Shown here piece after piece: positions 27,117 to 36,057 of a stretch of DNA of 64,000 bases. The notes below the pieces were generated by a model that worked only from the letters and a program-made list of their open reading frames with translations, was not told the DNA's origin and made no database searches. Every line of letters starts with the position of its first letter. The stretch's first letter is position 1. The stretch spans positions 1,550,001-1,614,000 of the forward strand of contig OZ221973.1 of assembly GCA_965119745.1 (NCBI GenBank), in the 5' to 3' direction. Source of the DNA: CAJFUR01 sp904420575. GTDB lineage: Bacteria > Actinomycetota > Coriobacteriia > Coriobacteriales > Eggerthellaceae. The translations under genes and the position numbers were made by a program.

Positions 27117-29738
27117 ATGAGTTCAGACAAATCTAGCCTGAGCAGGCGAAGCTTCATGAAGTGGAGTGCGGCTGCCGCAGGCGCCATGGCAGCGGCAGGG
27201 CTGGTGGGCTGCCAGCCGGCCGAAAAGGAAGAGAAAAAGGAGCAGGGCCATCCTGCGCAGACCTACGAGATGAAAGGCGCATGGAAGAACGCCTCGTGCT
27301 GGTTCGACTGCGGCGGCAACTGCGTGAACCAGGTATACGTGGAAGACGGCGTGGTCAAGTGCGACCGCACCGACGTCACGGGAGACGACACGTTCGATGC
27401 GCCGCAGCAGCGCGGATGCTTCCGCGGGCGTTCCATGCGCAAGCTGGTGTTCGGCGCCGACCGCCTGAAGTACCCCCTCAAGCGCAAGCATTGGGAGCCC
27501 GGCGGCGGAGACCGTTCGCTCCGCGGCTGCGACGAGTGGGTGCGCATCAGCTGGGAAGAGGCGCTCGACCTGACAGCGGCGGAAATCAAGCGCATCGTCG
27601 ACGCCTACGGCAACACCGCCATCCTTTCCTCGGAGCGCAGCGGCCCGGGCCGCTTCTTCAACGCCATTGGCGGGTCGACCACCATGTGGTCGTGCTGGTC
27701 GTCGGGCGGCTTCTACTGGACGTCCCAGAAAATGGTGGGCGGTGGCTGGCCGCGCCATGCGCTCACGCTGTCCGACCGGTACGAATACCTGGCTTCCAAG
27801 CTCATCGTTCTGTGGGGCCACAATCCCGTCTGGTCGAGCCAGGGCAATCCCATCCTCACGTTCTTGGAGGCGAAGCGGCGCGGCGCGAAGGTCATCGTCA
27901 TCGACCCCATCTACCACGACTCCGCCAAGGTGCTCGCCGACCAGTTCATCGGCATCCGCCCCTGCACCGACGCGGCCCTGCTGCTTGCCCTCGCGCATGA
28001 GATGATCACGAACGATCTGCACGACCAGGAATTCCTCGATCGGTACACGGTGGGCTTCGACGCGGACCACATGCCCGAAGGCGCCGATCCGCAAGGCAAC
28101 TTCAAGGACTACGTGCTGGGCACCTACGACGGCACGCCCAAGACGGCCGAATGGGCAAGCGAGATATGCGGCGTGGGCGTGGACGTCATCAAGGCCCTTG
28201 CCTACGAGATGGCCACCACCAAGCCCATGGCGCTCACGTGCAGCCGCGCACCGGCGCGCACCTCGCGTGGCGACCAGTTCGCGCAGGCGTTCCTCACCGT
28301 GGGATGGATGACGGGCAACGTCGGGAAATACGGGGCGATGGTGGGCCATGTGGTCACGTCGAACGTGGGCTCCGGCCAGGGCGGCCCCTTCCTCATGTCC
28401 GTAGGCCCCTCGGGCGTCGATGCCATTCCCAACCCGGTTTCCAAGTACCAGTACTACACCATCGATCCTGCCGACACCTCCGATTGGACCTGCATCAACC
28501 ATTCCGAGATCTGGGATGCGGTGCTCAATGGCGAATACCATGCCGGCGCGCGCGGAGTGCTGCCCATCAACATCCAGCTCATCAACCATATCGGCCGCGG
28601 ATCGACGCTCAACCAGTCCCCTGCGACGAAGAAGGGCATCGAGGCCCACCGCAAGGTGGAGTTCGTGGTCGCCAGCGGGTACCACATGAGCACGAACTGC
28701 CAGTATGCCGACATCGTGTTCCCCGTTTGCACGCGGTGGGAGGAAGAGGGCACCACGCTCATCAACGCCAAGACGAACCGCGAGACGGTGCTGGTGGCGG
28801 AGCAGATCACCGAACCGCTCTTCGAGGCGAAGACCGACGCCTACCTTGACGAGCAGCTAGGCATCCGCATGGGCATCGACCCGGCGGTCATCAACCCGGT
28901 ATCGCTTGCTCAGCAGGGCTTCAACAAGATAGCGGGCGCCACCATGGTGGACGAGGACGGCGTGACCAAGATTCCGCTGTTCACCATCGAGGAGGACGAC
29001 ATCCCGGAGGGCGTGGAAGGAAAGCCGCAGGAAGGCCGCTTCACGTACAAGCAGTTCCTGGCCGACGGCTTCGTGCGCGTGCCGCGCTCGGAAGGCGACA
29101 ACTACGGCTACACGGCGCTGAAGGACTTCATCGACGACCCCGAGGCGAATCCCCGGGAGACGCCGTCGGGCAAGCTGGAGATCTACTGCCAAGGCATCGC
29201 CGACTTCTGCAAGGCGGTCGGGTTCACCGACAAGGCGCCCATCGCGGAGTACGTCACTCCCGAAGAGGGCTTCGAGGAAACGTTCGAGGACTGGGGCGCC
29301 AAGGCGAAGGGCGACTATCCCTTCCAGCTGGTCACGCTCCACTGCCTGCGCACGGTGCATTCCTCGTTCGACAACGTGCCGTGGTGCAAGGAAGCGGCGC
29401 CCAACGACTTGCAGCTCAATGCGCGCGACGCGGCCGAGCTGGGCATTGCGGACGGCGACACGGTGCTCATCACCAGCCGCTGGGGCCAGTGCCTGCGCAA
29501 CGCGGACGTGACCGAGCGCATCATGCCGGGCGTGGTGAAGCTCGATGAGGCGACCTGGGTCGACGTGGACGAGGAAACGGGCATCGACAAGGCGGGTTCG
29601 GCAAACTACCTGGTGGGCGACATCAAGACGGGTTCCGGCATCCAGGCATGGAACAGCTGCAACGTCCGCGTCGAGAAGTGGGACGGCGAGCCGCTTGCGC
29701 CTGACTGCGAATGGCCGTTGCGAGTAGTGGAGGCGTGA
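27117..29738 (+). CDS. DMSO reductase-family molybdopterin oxidoreductase, Tat lipoprotein
   Basis: The 873-residue catalytic subunit begins with a twin-arginine signal (SRRSFMKWSAAAAGAMAAAGLVGC). LVGC is a lipobox, so the mature enzyme is probably an exported lipoprotein. Next come a [4Fe-4S] site (CWFDCGGNC...CDRTD), DEWVRISWEEALDLTA, the active-site stretch SERSGPGRFFNAIGGSTTMWSCWSSGG and a C-terminal molybdopterin dinucleotide-binding domain (LQLNARDAAELGIADGDTVLI). It would reduce or oxidise a small substrate using bis-MGD. Coriobacteria carry many such paralogues with different substrates, so none is assigned. AAGGAGGG precedes the start. The Fe-S subunit and TorD chaperone follow; no DmsC/NrfD membrane anchor is in the cluster. 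Confidence 0.9.
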   Translation: MSSDKSSLSRRSFMKWSAAAAGAMAAAGLVGCQPAEKEEKKEQGHPAQTYEMKGAWKNASCWFDCGGNCVNQVYVEDGVVKCDRTDVTGDDTFDAPQQRGCFRGRSMRKLVFGADRLKYPLKRKHWEPGGGDRSLRGCDEWVRISWEEALDLTAAEIKRIVDAYGNTAILSSERSGPGRFFNAIGGSTTMWSCWSSGGFYWTSQKMVGGGWPRHALTLSDRYEYLASKLIVLWGHNPVWSSQGNPILTFLEAKRRGAKVIVIDPIYHDSAKVLADQFIGIRPCTDAALLLALAHEMITNDLHDQEFLDRYTVGFDADHMPEGADPQGNFKDYVLGTYDGTPKTAEWASEICGVGVDVIKALAYEMATTKPMALTCSRAPARTSRGDQFAQAFLTVGWMTGNVGKYGAMVGHVVTSNVGSGQGGPFLMSVGPSGVDAIPNPVSKYQYYTIDPADTSDWTCINHSEIWDAVLNGEYHAGARGVLPINIQLINHIGRGSTLNQSPATKKGIEAHRKVEFVVASGYHMSTNCQYADIVFPVCTRWEEEGTTLINAKTNRETVLVAEQITEPLFEAKTDAYLDEQLGIRMGIDPAVINPVSLAQQGFNKIAGATMVDEDGVTKIPLFTIEEDDIPEGVEGKPQEGRFTYKQFLADGFVRVPRSEGDNYGYTALKDFIDDPEANPRETPSGKLEIYCQGIADFCKAVGFTDKAPIAEYVTPEEGFEETFEDWGAKAKGDYPFQLVTLHCLRTVHSSFDNVPWCKEAAPNDLQLNARDAAELGIADGDTVLITSRWGQCLRNADVTERIMPGVVKLDEATWVDVDEETGIDKAGSANYLVGDIKTGSGIQAWNSCNVRVEKWDGEPLAPDCEWPLRVVEA

Positions 29739-29743
29739 GCATC

Positions 29744-30295
29744 ATGGAACAGAAGGCATTTTTCCAGAACATGAACGAGTGCACCGGCTGCCGCTGCTGT
29801 CAGGTGGCCTGCAAGGACAAGAACGACCTGGAGGTGGGCTTCCTGTTTCGCAAGGTCACGGATTTCGAGGGCAGCGCGTTTCCGGACGTGTGGTCCGCCT
29901 CCCTTTCGATGGGATGCAACCACTGCGATTCGCCCGCCTGCGTGGCCAACTGCCCGCAAGGCGCGCTGTACAAGGAAGAGAAGCACGGGTTCGTCCTTCA
30001 GGACCACGACCTGTGCATCGGCTGCCAGACCTGCGTGAACGCATGCCCGTACGGCGCACCGGTGTACTTCCCGGAGGAAAACAAGACGCGCAAGTGTGAC
30101 GGATGCATCGACTGGGTGGAAAACGGCATGCTGCCCGCCTGCGTGGGCGCCTGCTCGACGCGCTGCCTGGAATTCGGCACGGCGGAAGGCGTCAAGGCCG
30201 ATCACCCGGATGCGGTGCGTGACTTGTCCGTCCTCCCTTCGGCGGAAGAGACGGGGCCGAACTTCTTCTTCCTCCCGAAGGAAGAGATGGCCTAA
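29744..30295 (+). CDS. DmsB-like four-cluster ferredoxin subunit
   Basis: The 183-residue protein has four ferredoxin cysteine motifs in DmsB order: CTGCRCCQVAC, CNHCDSPACVANCP, CIGCQTCVNACPYG, CDGCIDWVENGMLPACVGAC. It carries electrons to the molybdopterin subunit encoded 5 bp upstream. It has no signal peptide and would be exported bound to its Tat-tagged partner, as is usual for the family. ATG 29744 follows GGAGG; an upstream GTG inside the previous gene is less likely. Confidence 0.92.
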   Translation: MEQKAFFQNMNECTGCRCCQVACKDKNDLEVGFLFRKVTDFEGSAFPDVWSASLSMGCNHCDSPACVANCPQGALYKEEKHGFVLQDHDLCIGCQTCVNACPYGAPVYFPEENKTRKCDGCIDWVENGMLPACVGACSTRCLEFGTAEGVKADHPDAVRDLSVLPSAEETGPNFFFLPKEEMA

Positions 30296-30490
30296 ACGGT
30301 TTGCGTGGCGGCGCGCCCGCGCATTTCGGCAGCGTGCGCCATGCGGGAAGAAAGGCGTGGGGGCGTGTTGGCGGCGGCTCGAAAGGGCTTCCGCCAACCG
30401 CCGTTTCCGCCGGCTGACCGGGCGACGGTGCCGGGCTCCGGTCGGTTTGTGCGGGTTCGAGCAGTGTGCGGCGTGGGAAAGGGGAGCATC

Positions 30491-31144
30491 ATGGGGATGC
30501 AGGACATGGAGGCGTGGGAACGTGCGGCCGGCATGGCGGCGCTGCTGGCGGCGTTGCTGCGCGACGAGCCCCGGGGAGAGTGGCTGGGCCGGCTGGCGGC
30601 GGACGAGGTGTTCGCCGAGCTGCCGTATGCGCAGGACAACGAGGATGCCGAAGCGGGGCGGGCGCTTGTCGAGGCGTGGCTTGCCACGTGCGACGAAGCG
30701 GCGCTTGAGGCCGCACGGTCCGACTACATGGCCCTGTTCGTGGGCCCGGGAACGCCGCTTGCCCCGCCGTGGGAGTCGGTGTGCCGCCACAAGGACGAGG
30801 CGCTGGTGTTCCAGAAGGAAACGCTCGAGGTGCGGGCGGCCTATCAGGAACTGGGCCTTCAGGTAGAGAAGCTGCATCACGAACCTGACGATCACATCGC
30901 CTACGAGTTGGAGTTTCTTGCTGTGGCGGCGCAGCAGGCCGCGGACGCGGCGGAGGCGGGGGATGACGGCCGTGCTGCGGAGGCAGAGGCCGCGTTGCGC
31001 GACTTCCTGGAGCGGCATCTTTCTCGGTGGGGCTTCGCTTGGGCCGATATGGTTCTGGAACACGCGAACACCGATTTGTACCACGGTCTTGCCTTGCTGG
31101 TGAAGGGCTGTTTGCAGGAGGCGTGCGAACAGAGCGCTGCGTAG
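30491..31144 (+). CDS. TorD/DmsD-family redox enzyme maturation chaperone
   Basis: The 217-residue, all-helical protein carries the TorD-family signature SDYMALFVGPGTPLAPPWESV, with Glu/His-rich YQELGLQVEKLHHEPDDHIAYELEFL after it. Such chaperones bind the Tat signal of the molybdoenzyme and help cofactor insertion. Its place behind the catalytic and Fe-S subunits is typical. The start ATG 30491 follows AAGGGGAG; upstream frame extension is GC-driven. The 195-bp gap before it holds no supported gene. Confidence 0.87.
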   Translation: MGMQDMEAWERAAGMAALLAALLRDEPRGEWLGRLAADEVFAELPYAQDNEDAEAGRALVEAWLATCDEAALEAARSDYMALFVGPGTPLAPPWESVCRHKDEALVFQKETLEVRAAYQELGLQVEKLHHEPDDHIAYELEFLAVAAQQAADAAEAGDDGRAAEAEAALRDFLERHLSRWGFAWADMVLEHANTDLYHGLALLVKGCLQEACEQSAA

Positions 31145-31212
31145 CCATGCGGATGTGCTATGGTGTGCTCGGGGAGAATCGGGGGACCGCAAGCGTTTGG
31201 TGGTGACGGGGC

Positions 31213-31773
31213 ATGGGACAAAAGGCGTTCTTTTTCGACATGACCAGGTGTTCGGGCTGCCGTTGCTGCCAGGTTGCCTGTAAGGAAGCGCACGACCTGC
31301 CCGTGGGCGTGTTCTACCGCAGGGTGCACGAATTCGAAGGAGGGACGTTTCCCCATGTGTGGGCGGCGTCTCTCTCCTTGGGGTGCAACCACTGCGACGA
31401 TCCGCAGTGCGTGAAGAACTGCCCGGTCGCCGCTCAGACGAAACAGGCGGACACGGGGTTGGTGCTGCAGGACACCGAGATGTGCATCGGGTGCAAGAAA
31501 TGCATGGCGGCCTGCCCCTATGGCGCCCCTTCCTACAATCCCGTAGACGACACGGTGCGCAAGTGCGACGGATGCATCGCCCTGACAAGTGCAGGGTTTC
31601 AGCCGGCCTGCGTCGCCGCCTGCTCGACGCGGGCCTTGCGCTTCGGCGACGTGGAGCAGTGGGACACGTCGGAGCTGGCGCCCCTGATCACGAGCGACCT
31701 GGTCTGCCTCCCTGATTCCAGCATCACGCATCCCAACGTGCGCATACTGCCGAAAGACGAGATGCGGCCATGA
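31213..31773 (+). CDS. Second DmsB-like ferredoxin protein, coupled to the sensor kinase
   Basis: The 186-residue paralogue of the 29744-30295 protein has the same four cysteine motifs (CSGCRCCQVAC, CNHCDDPQCVKNCP, CIGCKKCMAACPYG, CDGCIALTSAGFQPACVAAC). Its stop overlaps the ATG of the histidine kinase (ATGA), so the two are translationally coupled. That pairing is unusual: Fe-S subunits normally follow their catalytic partner. It may be an alternative electron-transfer subunit of the upstream enzyme, or an electron donor to the haem-bearing sensor kinase. Confidence 0.88.
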   Translation: MGQKAFFFDMTRCSGCRCCQVACKEAHDLPVGVFYRRVHEFEGGTFPHVWAASLSLGCNHCDDPQCVKNCPVAAQTKQADTGLVLQDTEMCIGCKKCMAACPYGAPSYNPVDDTVRKCDGCIALTSAGFQPACVAACSTRALRFGDVEQWDTSELAPLITSDLVCLPDSSITHPNVRILPKDEMRP

Positions 31774-33437
31774 AGCGGGTGGGCCTGCGGCTGAAGTTCG
31801 CCGTGCTTTTCATCCTGGTCGTCACCGTGGCGCTGGGAGCGGCGGGCCTGTGGAGCGCTCTGTCGCAACAGAAGCAGGCCGAGAAGGAAATGCTCGAGAA
31901 GGCCCAGGTCCTCGCTCAGGAAATGGATGCGGTCTGGACGTTCTTCGAAACCAACCAGCACCAGTTCAAAACCGACGAGCAGGGCAACTACGAGCTGTAC
32001 TGCGTCATTGCCGCGAAGTCGGTGAGCAAGTTCTTCACGGCCGAGACCGACTACACCATCCATTACACGAACGTCACCACGCGTCGTTCTTCCGACGCTC
32101 CCGACGAATTCGAGGCTGCCGCGCTGGACGCGTTCTTGGCCGATCCCACGCTCGAAGAGTATTACGGCATCGCCGACTACGAGAAGAAGGGCACCCGCGC
32201 GTTCCGCTACCTGCAGCCCCTCTATATGGGCGAGTCGTGCTTGGAATGCCACGGGGAGCCGGCAGGCGAGCTGGACTCGTTCGGCTACCAGAAGGAAGGC
32301 AAGCGCGAAGGCGACATCGCGGGCGCCGTGAGCATCGTGATGCCCATCGACCTGTACTTGGAAGACATCGAGGGAAACATCGCCTCGAACGTCTTCTTCT
32401 ACAGCTGCGTGCTGGTCATGGGTTTCGCCGTCATCCTCTTCGGGGTCTCGCGCCTGGTCACGAAACCGCTGGGAAAGCTGGAGGAAGCCACGGGGCGCAT
32501 CGAGAAGGGCGATTTCGACATCGACGTCGAAAAGATTGGCGACCGGGACGAGATAGAGCGGCTGGCGCAACGGTTCGAGTCGATGGCCGTGCAACTGAAG
32601 CGCTCCTACGAAGGCTTGGAAAGCCAAGTGCGAGAGCGCACGGGAGAGCTCGCCCAGGCGAACGCCGAGCTCGAGCGGCGACGGGAACAGCTCGAGCGCG
32701 CGAACGCCGTCCTGCAGGAGACGAACGAGTTCAAGTCGGACTTCCTGGCCACCATGAGCCACGAGCTGAGGACCCCGCTCACGTCCATCCTGGCGTTCAC
32801 GGAGATATGGGAGAACATGGACGTCGAGCGTGACGAGAATGAGCAGGCCGCCGTCCACGAGGTGCGCGAAAGCGGCCAGCTGCTCCTGTACATGGTGGAC
32901 AACATTTTGGAAATGGCGCGCAGCGAGGCGGGCAAGACGTCGCTTTCCATCGAGCCGGTCGACATGATGGACCTCATCAACGTGGTGGAGAAGCCGACGG
33001 GATTCCTGGCGCAGAAGCGCTCCATACGCCTGACGGCATGCGTGGACGCCGACGTGCCCATCATCATGGCCGACTGGGAGAAGCTGCGGCGCATCGTGGA
33101 GAACCTGGTGTCGAACGCCGTCAAGTACACGCGACGGGGCGGCGACGTGCAGGTCAGGGTGCGCAACGACGAGGCGCGTGGGGGCATCGTGGTGTCGGTG
33201 GCGGACAACGGCATCGGCATCAGCGAAGAGAACCTCCCCTTCGTCTTCGACCGCTACACGCAGATCGACAAGTCGTCGCAGAAGCGCTACAGCGGCAGCG
33301 GTCTCGGCTTGGCCGTGGTCAAGGAGCTGGTGGAGCTGCACGGGGGCGAGGTGTGGGTGGAAAGCGAGTACAAGAAGGGGAGCACGTTCTACGTGTTCGT
33401 GCCTTCGGGCGACAATCGTTGGAGCGAAGACGAGTGA
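31770..33437 (+). CDS. Membrane histidine kinase with a haem-binding (CXXCH) sensor domain
   Basis: This 555-residue sensor kinase has a first membrane helix at residues 8-30. An extracytoplasmic DUF3365-type domain contains CLECH (C157, C160, H161), a covalent haem c site. A second helix lies near residues 208-230, then HAMP, a coiled coil, HisKA with the phosphoacceptor in TMSHELRTPLTSIL (H331), and HATPase (NLVSNAVKY, DNGIGI, GSGLGLAV). It probably senses redox state or a small ligand outside the membrane. It is coupled to the ferredoxin gene and followed by its response regulator. It could control the DMSO-reductase-type operon. Confidence 0.9.
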   Translation: MKRVGLRLKFAVLFILVVTVALGAAGLWSALSQQKQAEKEMLEKAQVLAQEMDAVWTFFETNQHQFKTDEQGNYELYCVIAAKSVSKFFTAETDYTIHYTNVTTRRSSDAPDEFEAAALDAFLADPTLEEYYGIADYEKKGTRAFRYLQPLYMGESCLECHGEPAGELDSFGYQKEGKREGDIAGAVSIVMPIDLYLEDIEGNIASNVFFYSCVLVMGFAVILFGVSRLVTKPLGKLEEATGRIEKGDFDIDVEKIGDRDEIERLAQRFESMAVQLKRSYEGLESQVRERTGELAQANAELERRREQLERANAVLQETNEFKSDFLATMSHELRTPLTSILAFTEIWENMDVERDENEQAAVHEVRESGQLLLYMVDNILEMARSEAGKTSLSIEPVDMMDLINVVEKPTGFLAQKRSIRLTACVDADVPIIMADWEKLRRIVENLVSNAVKYTRRGGDVQVRVRNDEARGGIVVSVADNGIGISEENLPFVFDRYTQIDKSSQKRYSGSGLGLAVVKELVELHGGEVWVESEYKKGSTFYVFVPSGDNRWSEDE

Positions 33438-33542
33438 CGGCGGCGGCAGGTCCGGGCGCGGGCGCCGGTGCGCCGATCGATGGCGGGTCGGACGGCGAGG
33501 ACGGTTGGGACGGGGAAGAGCTTTGAGAGAAGGCGGCAGGTG

Positions 33543-34301
33543 ATGACGGACGGAGCGACGAGAAGCCCTCTTGCGAAAGCCGGTGTGGCGGAGATGCCGG
33601 AAGAGACGCGTGCGAAGATGAGGATCATGCTTGTCGACGACGAGCCGCGCATGCACACGCTGGTGGCCCGCATCGCGAAGGATGCAGGATACGACTTCGT
33701 GGGCGCCGAGGACGGCGCGCGTGCGCTCGACGTGTACGAGCGCGAGAAGCCCGACCTGGTCATCCTGGACGTGATGATGCCCGGTCTGGACGGCTTCCAG
33801 GTGTGCCGGCGGCTGCGCGAGCGGGGTGCGACCGAACCGGTGATCTTTCTCTCAGCCAAGGGCGACATCGTGGACAAGGGCGTGGGGTTCGACGCAGGCG
33901 GCGACGATTACCTGGTGAAGCCCTTCGGAAGCGACGAGCTTGCCATGCGCATCGGAGCGCATCTGCGCCGCCAGCAGCGCATGGCCGCCGCGCGGCCAGC
34001 CGACGTGGTGGAATACGAAGGGCTTCGCATCGACCTGCACAAGCGCAAGGTGACGAAGCGCGGCGAGCCCGTGTCGCTCACTCCCAAGGAGTTCGACATC
34101 CTGGCCATTCTGGCGTCGGATGCCGGCAGCATCTTCACGCGCGAGCAGCTGACGCTGGCCGTGTGGGGCGAGGAATACGCAGGCGAGACCTTGGGAGTGG
34201 CCGTCTACATCCGCCGCATCCGGGAGAAGCTGGAAGACGTCCCGTCCAAGCCCGTGTACGTGCAGACCGTATGGCGCGAGGGGTACAGGTTCGGGGAGTG
34301 A
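33543..34301 (+). CDS. OmpR/PhoB-family response regulator
   Basis: The 252-residue protein has a receiver domain (MLVDDEPRMHTL, phosphoacceptor D76 in VILDVMMPGLDG, FLSAKGD, VKPFGSDEL). A C-terminal winged helix follows (LTPKEFDILAILASDAGSIFTREQL, VYIRRIREKLED, WREGYRFGE). It is the obvious partner of the kinase 105 bp upstream. ATG 33543 is preferred. About 20 residues precede the receiver domain, and an internal ATG just before MRIMLVDDE is an alternative start. Confidence 0.92.
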   Translation: MTDGATRSPLAKAGVAEMPEETRAKMRIMLVDDEPRMHTLVARIAKDAGYDFVGAEDGARALDVYEREKPDLVILDVMMPGLDGFQVCRRLRERGATEPVIFLSAKGDIVDKGVGFDAGGDDYLVKPFGSDELAMRIGAHLRRQQRMAAARPADVVEYEGLRIDLHKRKVTKRGEPVSLTPKEFDILAILASDAGSIFTREQLTLAVWGEEYAGETLGVAVYIRRIREKLEDVPSKPVYVQTVWREGYRFGE

Positions 34302-34773
34302 GGGGGGCGGGCGCGCTTGCGCGCACTGGAATTGGCACCAGGCGTTTCTTTTTAGCGCCCTGTCTTCTTCGCGGAATCGGCACGCATGGACTATACTGAA
34401 CTTATGAAAACACTCGAGGAAAGGCGCTGGGAGCGTCTGCAACGGCAACTATACGCAAAGTCGACCAGCAGAATTCCTGCGCGTTTCTGCTCGTAACGTA
34501 CGCTTTTCGACATCCCCAGCCATGTAGAAAGAGTGATAGAAGCCGTAGCTGCCGAAGGCTGCAAGAGATGCGAGGATGTTTTGCGCGAGGAGTCAGGTCA
34601 AGGGGCAAAATGCTAAGAAGTGCTCGCGGCATTTCATCATGCACTGTTCCTGGGGTCGAATACGGATTTTTCGGTATGCCGATTGAATGGCGTAGCTATC
34701 TTGCTGGGCAAAGCAAACGTATAATAATAAATCTTGTAAAACCGTGTAATTTCGTCAAAAAGGGGTGGGTACC
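34302..34773. other. Boundary between GC-rich backbone and AT-rich defence island
   Basis: In this 472-bp stretch base composition changes from GC-rich to AT-rich at about 34.35-34.4 kb. ATG 34404 opens a short frame (MKTLEERRWERLQRQLY...) that stops after about 30 codons. Another frame reads PSHVERVIEAVAAEGCKRCEDVLRE up to a stop near 34615. These look like decayed gene remnants, but I cannot assign them. A TATAAT hexamer at 34720-34725 is the likely -10 of the restriction-modification operon; no good -35 is seen. No direct repeat marking an insertion was found. Confidence 0.5.
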
Positions 34774-36057
34774 TTGAAAGATAGTCCAGAACCTTGGATT
34801 ACGATGAGCGAGGTAGCCGCTTATCTGAGCGTTACACCTGAAACTATAAGGACTTGGATCAAAAAGAAACAACTTCCAGCCATAAAGCCTGGTAAATCTT
34901 GGCTTTTCAAAAAGAGCGAGATTGACAAGTGGCTTGACGGCGAGAGTGCACTCGAGCACGGTACGAGTGGGTTGGCTGTTGATGGAAGGAGCATCAGCGA
35001 CAACGTCGTTTCAATCAGTCTTTTCAGTGGTGCAGGGGGGTTGGACGTTGCAAGTTTTATGGCGGGGGTTCCCGTCGTATTGAGCACCGATTTTGATTCG
35101 GATTGCATCGAGACACTAAGGCTAAACCCTGAATACAAGGACACTCAAATATTGCATGGGGATTTGCATGAAATAGAGAGCGAGGTGTTCACTCAGCGGC
35201 TCGGCGAAGTAGATTACGGGAAGTTTATCGTGATCGGTGGGGCTCCTTGCCAGCCTTTCTCAAAGGCGGGCTATTGGGTTACCAACAAAAAGCGTCGGGG
35301 AATTAACGACCCCCGTGCGTCATTGATTGATGAGTATCTGCGGGTAGTCACGGATATCAAACCTGATGGATTTGTGTTTGAAAACGTCGAAAGCTTGCTC
35401 CATCCGACGAACAAGGTAATCGTTGACCAATTTCTCGATATTGCCTACGAGAATGGTTATGCATGTAAAGTTGTAAGGGCAAACGCACTCGACTACGGAG
35501 TGCCTCAAAAGCGCAAGCGCATTTTTATCCTGGGAACACAAGGTGAGTTCAAGGCAGATGAGCCCAAGAAAACGCACTGCTCTCCCGAGAAATGTGATGA
35601 AACCGGCCTCGAGCCATACGTCAACGTGGGAGAAGCGATCAAAGGGTTCGACGGTCCTGAATACTACGAGCCGGAAGAGGTTGCCAAGGGGGGAACTTAT
35701 TATGACGATTTATGCGAAGTTCCTCCTGGGATGAATTACAAGGCGCTTACGGCATGGTACGGGTACGAGAATCCGAAGTTTGTCGCGGACAAACGTTTCT
35801 GGTCGTTTCTGCTCAAGCTTTCTCCGGACAAACCTTCGTGGACTATCACGGCGCAGCCGGGACCATGGGTAGGTCCTTTCCATTGGGACAACAGGCGACT
35901 CAGGGTGCCTGAAATAGCCGCTATACAAACATTTCCCAAGGGATATCAATTTCATGGTTCGCGAAGATCTGTGCAAAAGCAGATAGGCAACGCCGTTCCC
36001 GCGCTCATGGGCAAGGCAATGGTTGAATACCTGAAAGAGAGTTTGCAAGATGCCTAA
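34774..36057 (+). CDS. C5-cytosine DNA methyltransferase with N-terminal excisionase-type HTH (LlaJI M1-like)
   Basis: The 427-residue protein begins with a MerR/excisionase-like helix-turn-helix (ITMSEVAAYLSVTPETIRTWIKKKQLPAIKPG...KSEIDKWL). The C5-methyltransferase motifs follow: SLFSGAGGLD, the catalytic GGAPCQPFS (C159), FENVESL, YGVPQKRKRIFILG and a C-terminal IQTFP...QIGNAVP. It methylates cytosine in a specific sequence. The HTH may let it control its own promoter, as reported for LlaJI-type and some other R-M methyltransferases. TTG 34774 has the better-spaced ribosome-binding site (AGGGGTG); a GTG at 34765 is possible. It overlaps the second methyltransferase by 8 nt. Confidence 0.88.
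   Translation: MKDSPEPWITMSEVAAYLSVTPETIRTWIKKKQLPAIKPGKSWLFKKSEIDKWLDGESALEHGTSGLAVDGRSISDNVVSISLFSGAGGLDVASFMAGVPVVLSTDFDSDCIETLRLNPEYKDTQILHGDLHEIESEVFTQRLGEVDYGKFIVIGGAPCQPFSKAGYWVTNKKRRGINDPRASLIDEYLRVVTDIKPDGFVFENVESLLHPTNKVIVDQFLDIAYENGYACKVVRANALDYGVPQKRKRIFILGTQGEFKADEPKKTHCSPEKCDETGLEPYVNVGEAIKGFDGPEYYEPEEVAKGGTYYDDLCEVPPGMNYKALTAWYGYENPKFVADKRFWSFLLKLSPDKPSWTITAQPGPWVGPFHWDNRRLRVPEIAAIQTFPKGYQFHGSRRSVQKQIGNAVPALMGKAMVEYLKESLQDA

Noticed and set aside
34404..34620. Short frames before the restriction operon as real genes
   Set aside because: They are broken, lack ribosome-binding sites and match nothing I recognise; treated as possible remnants only.
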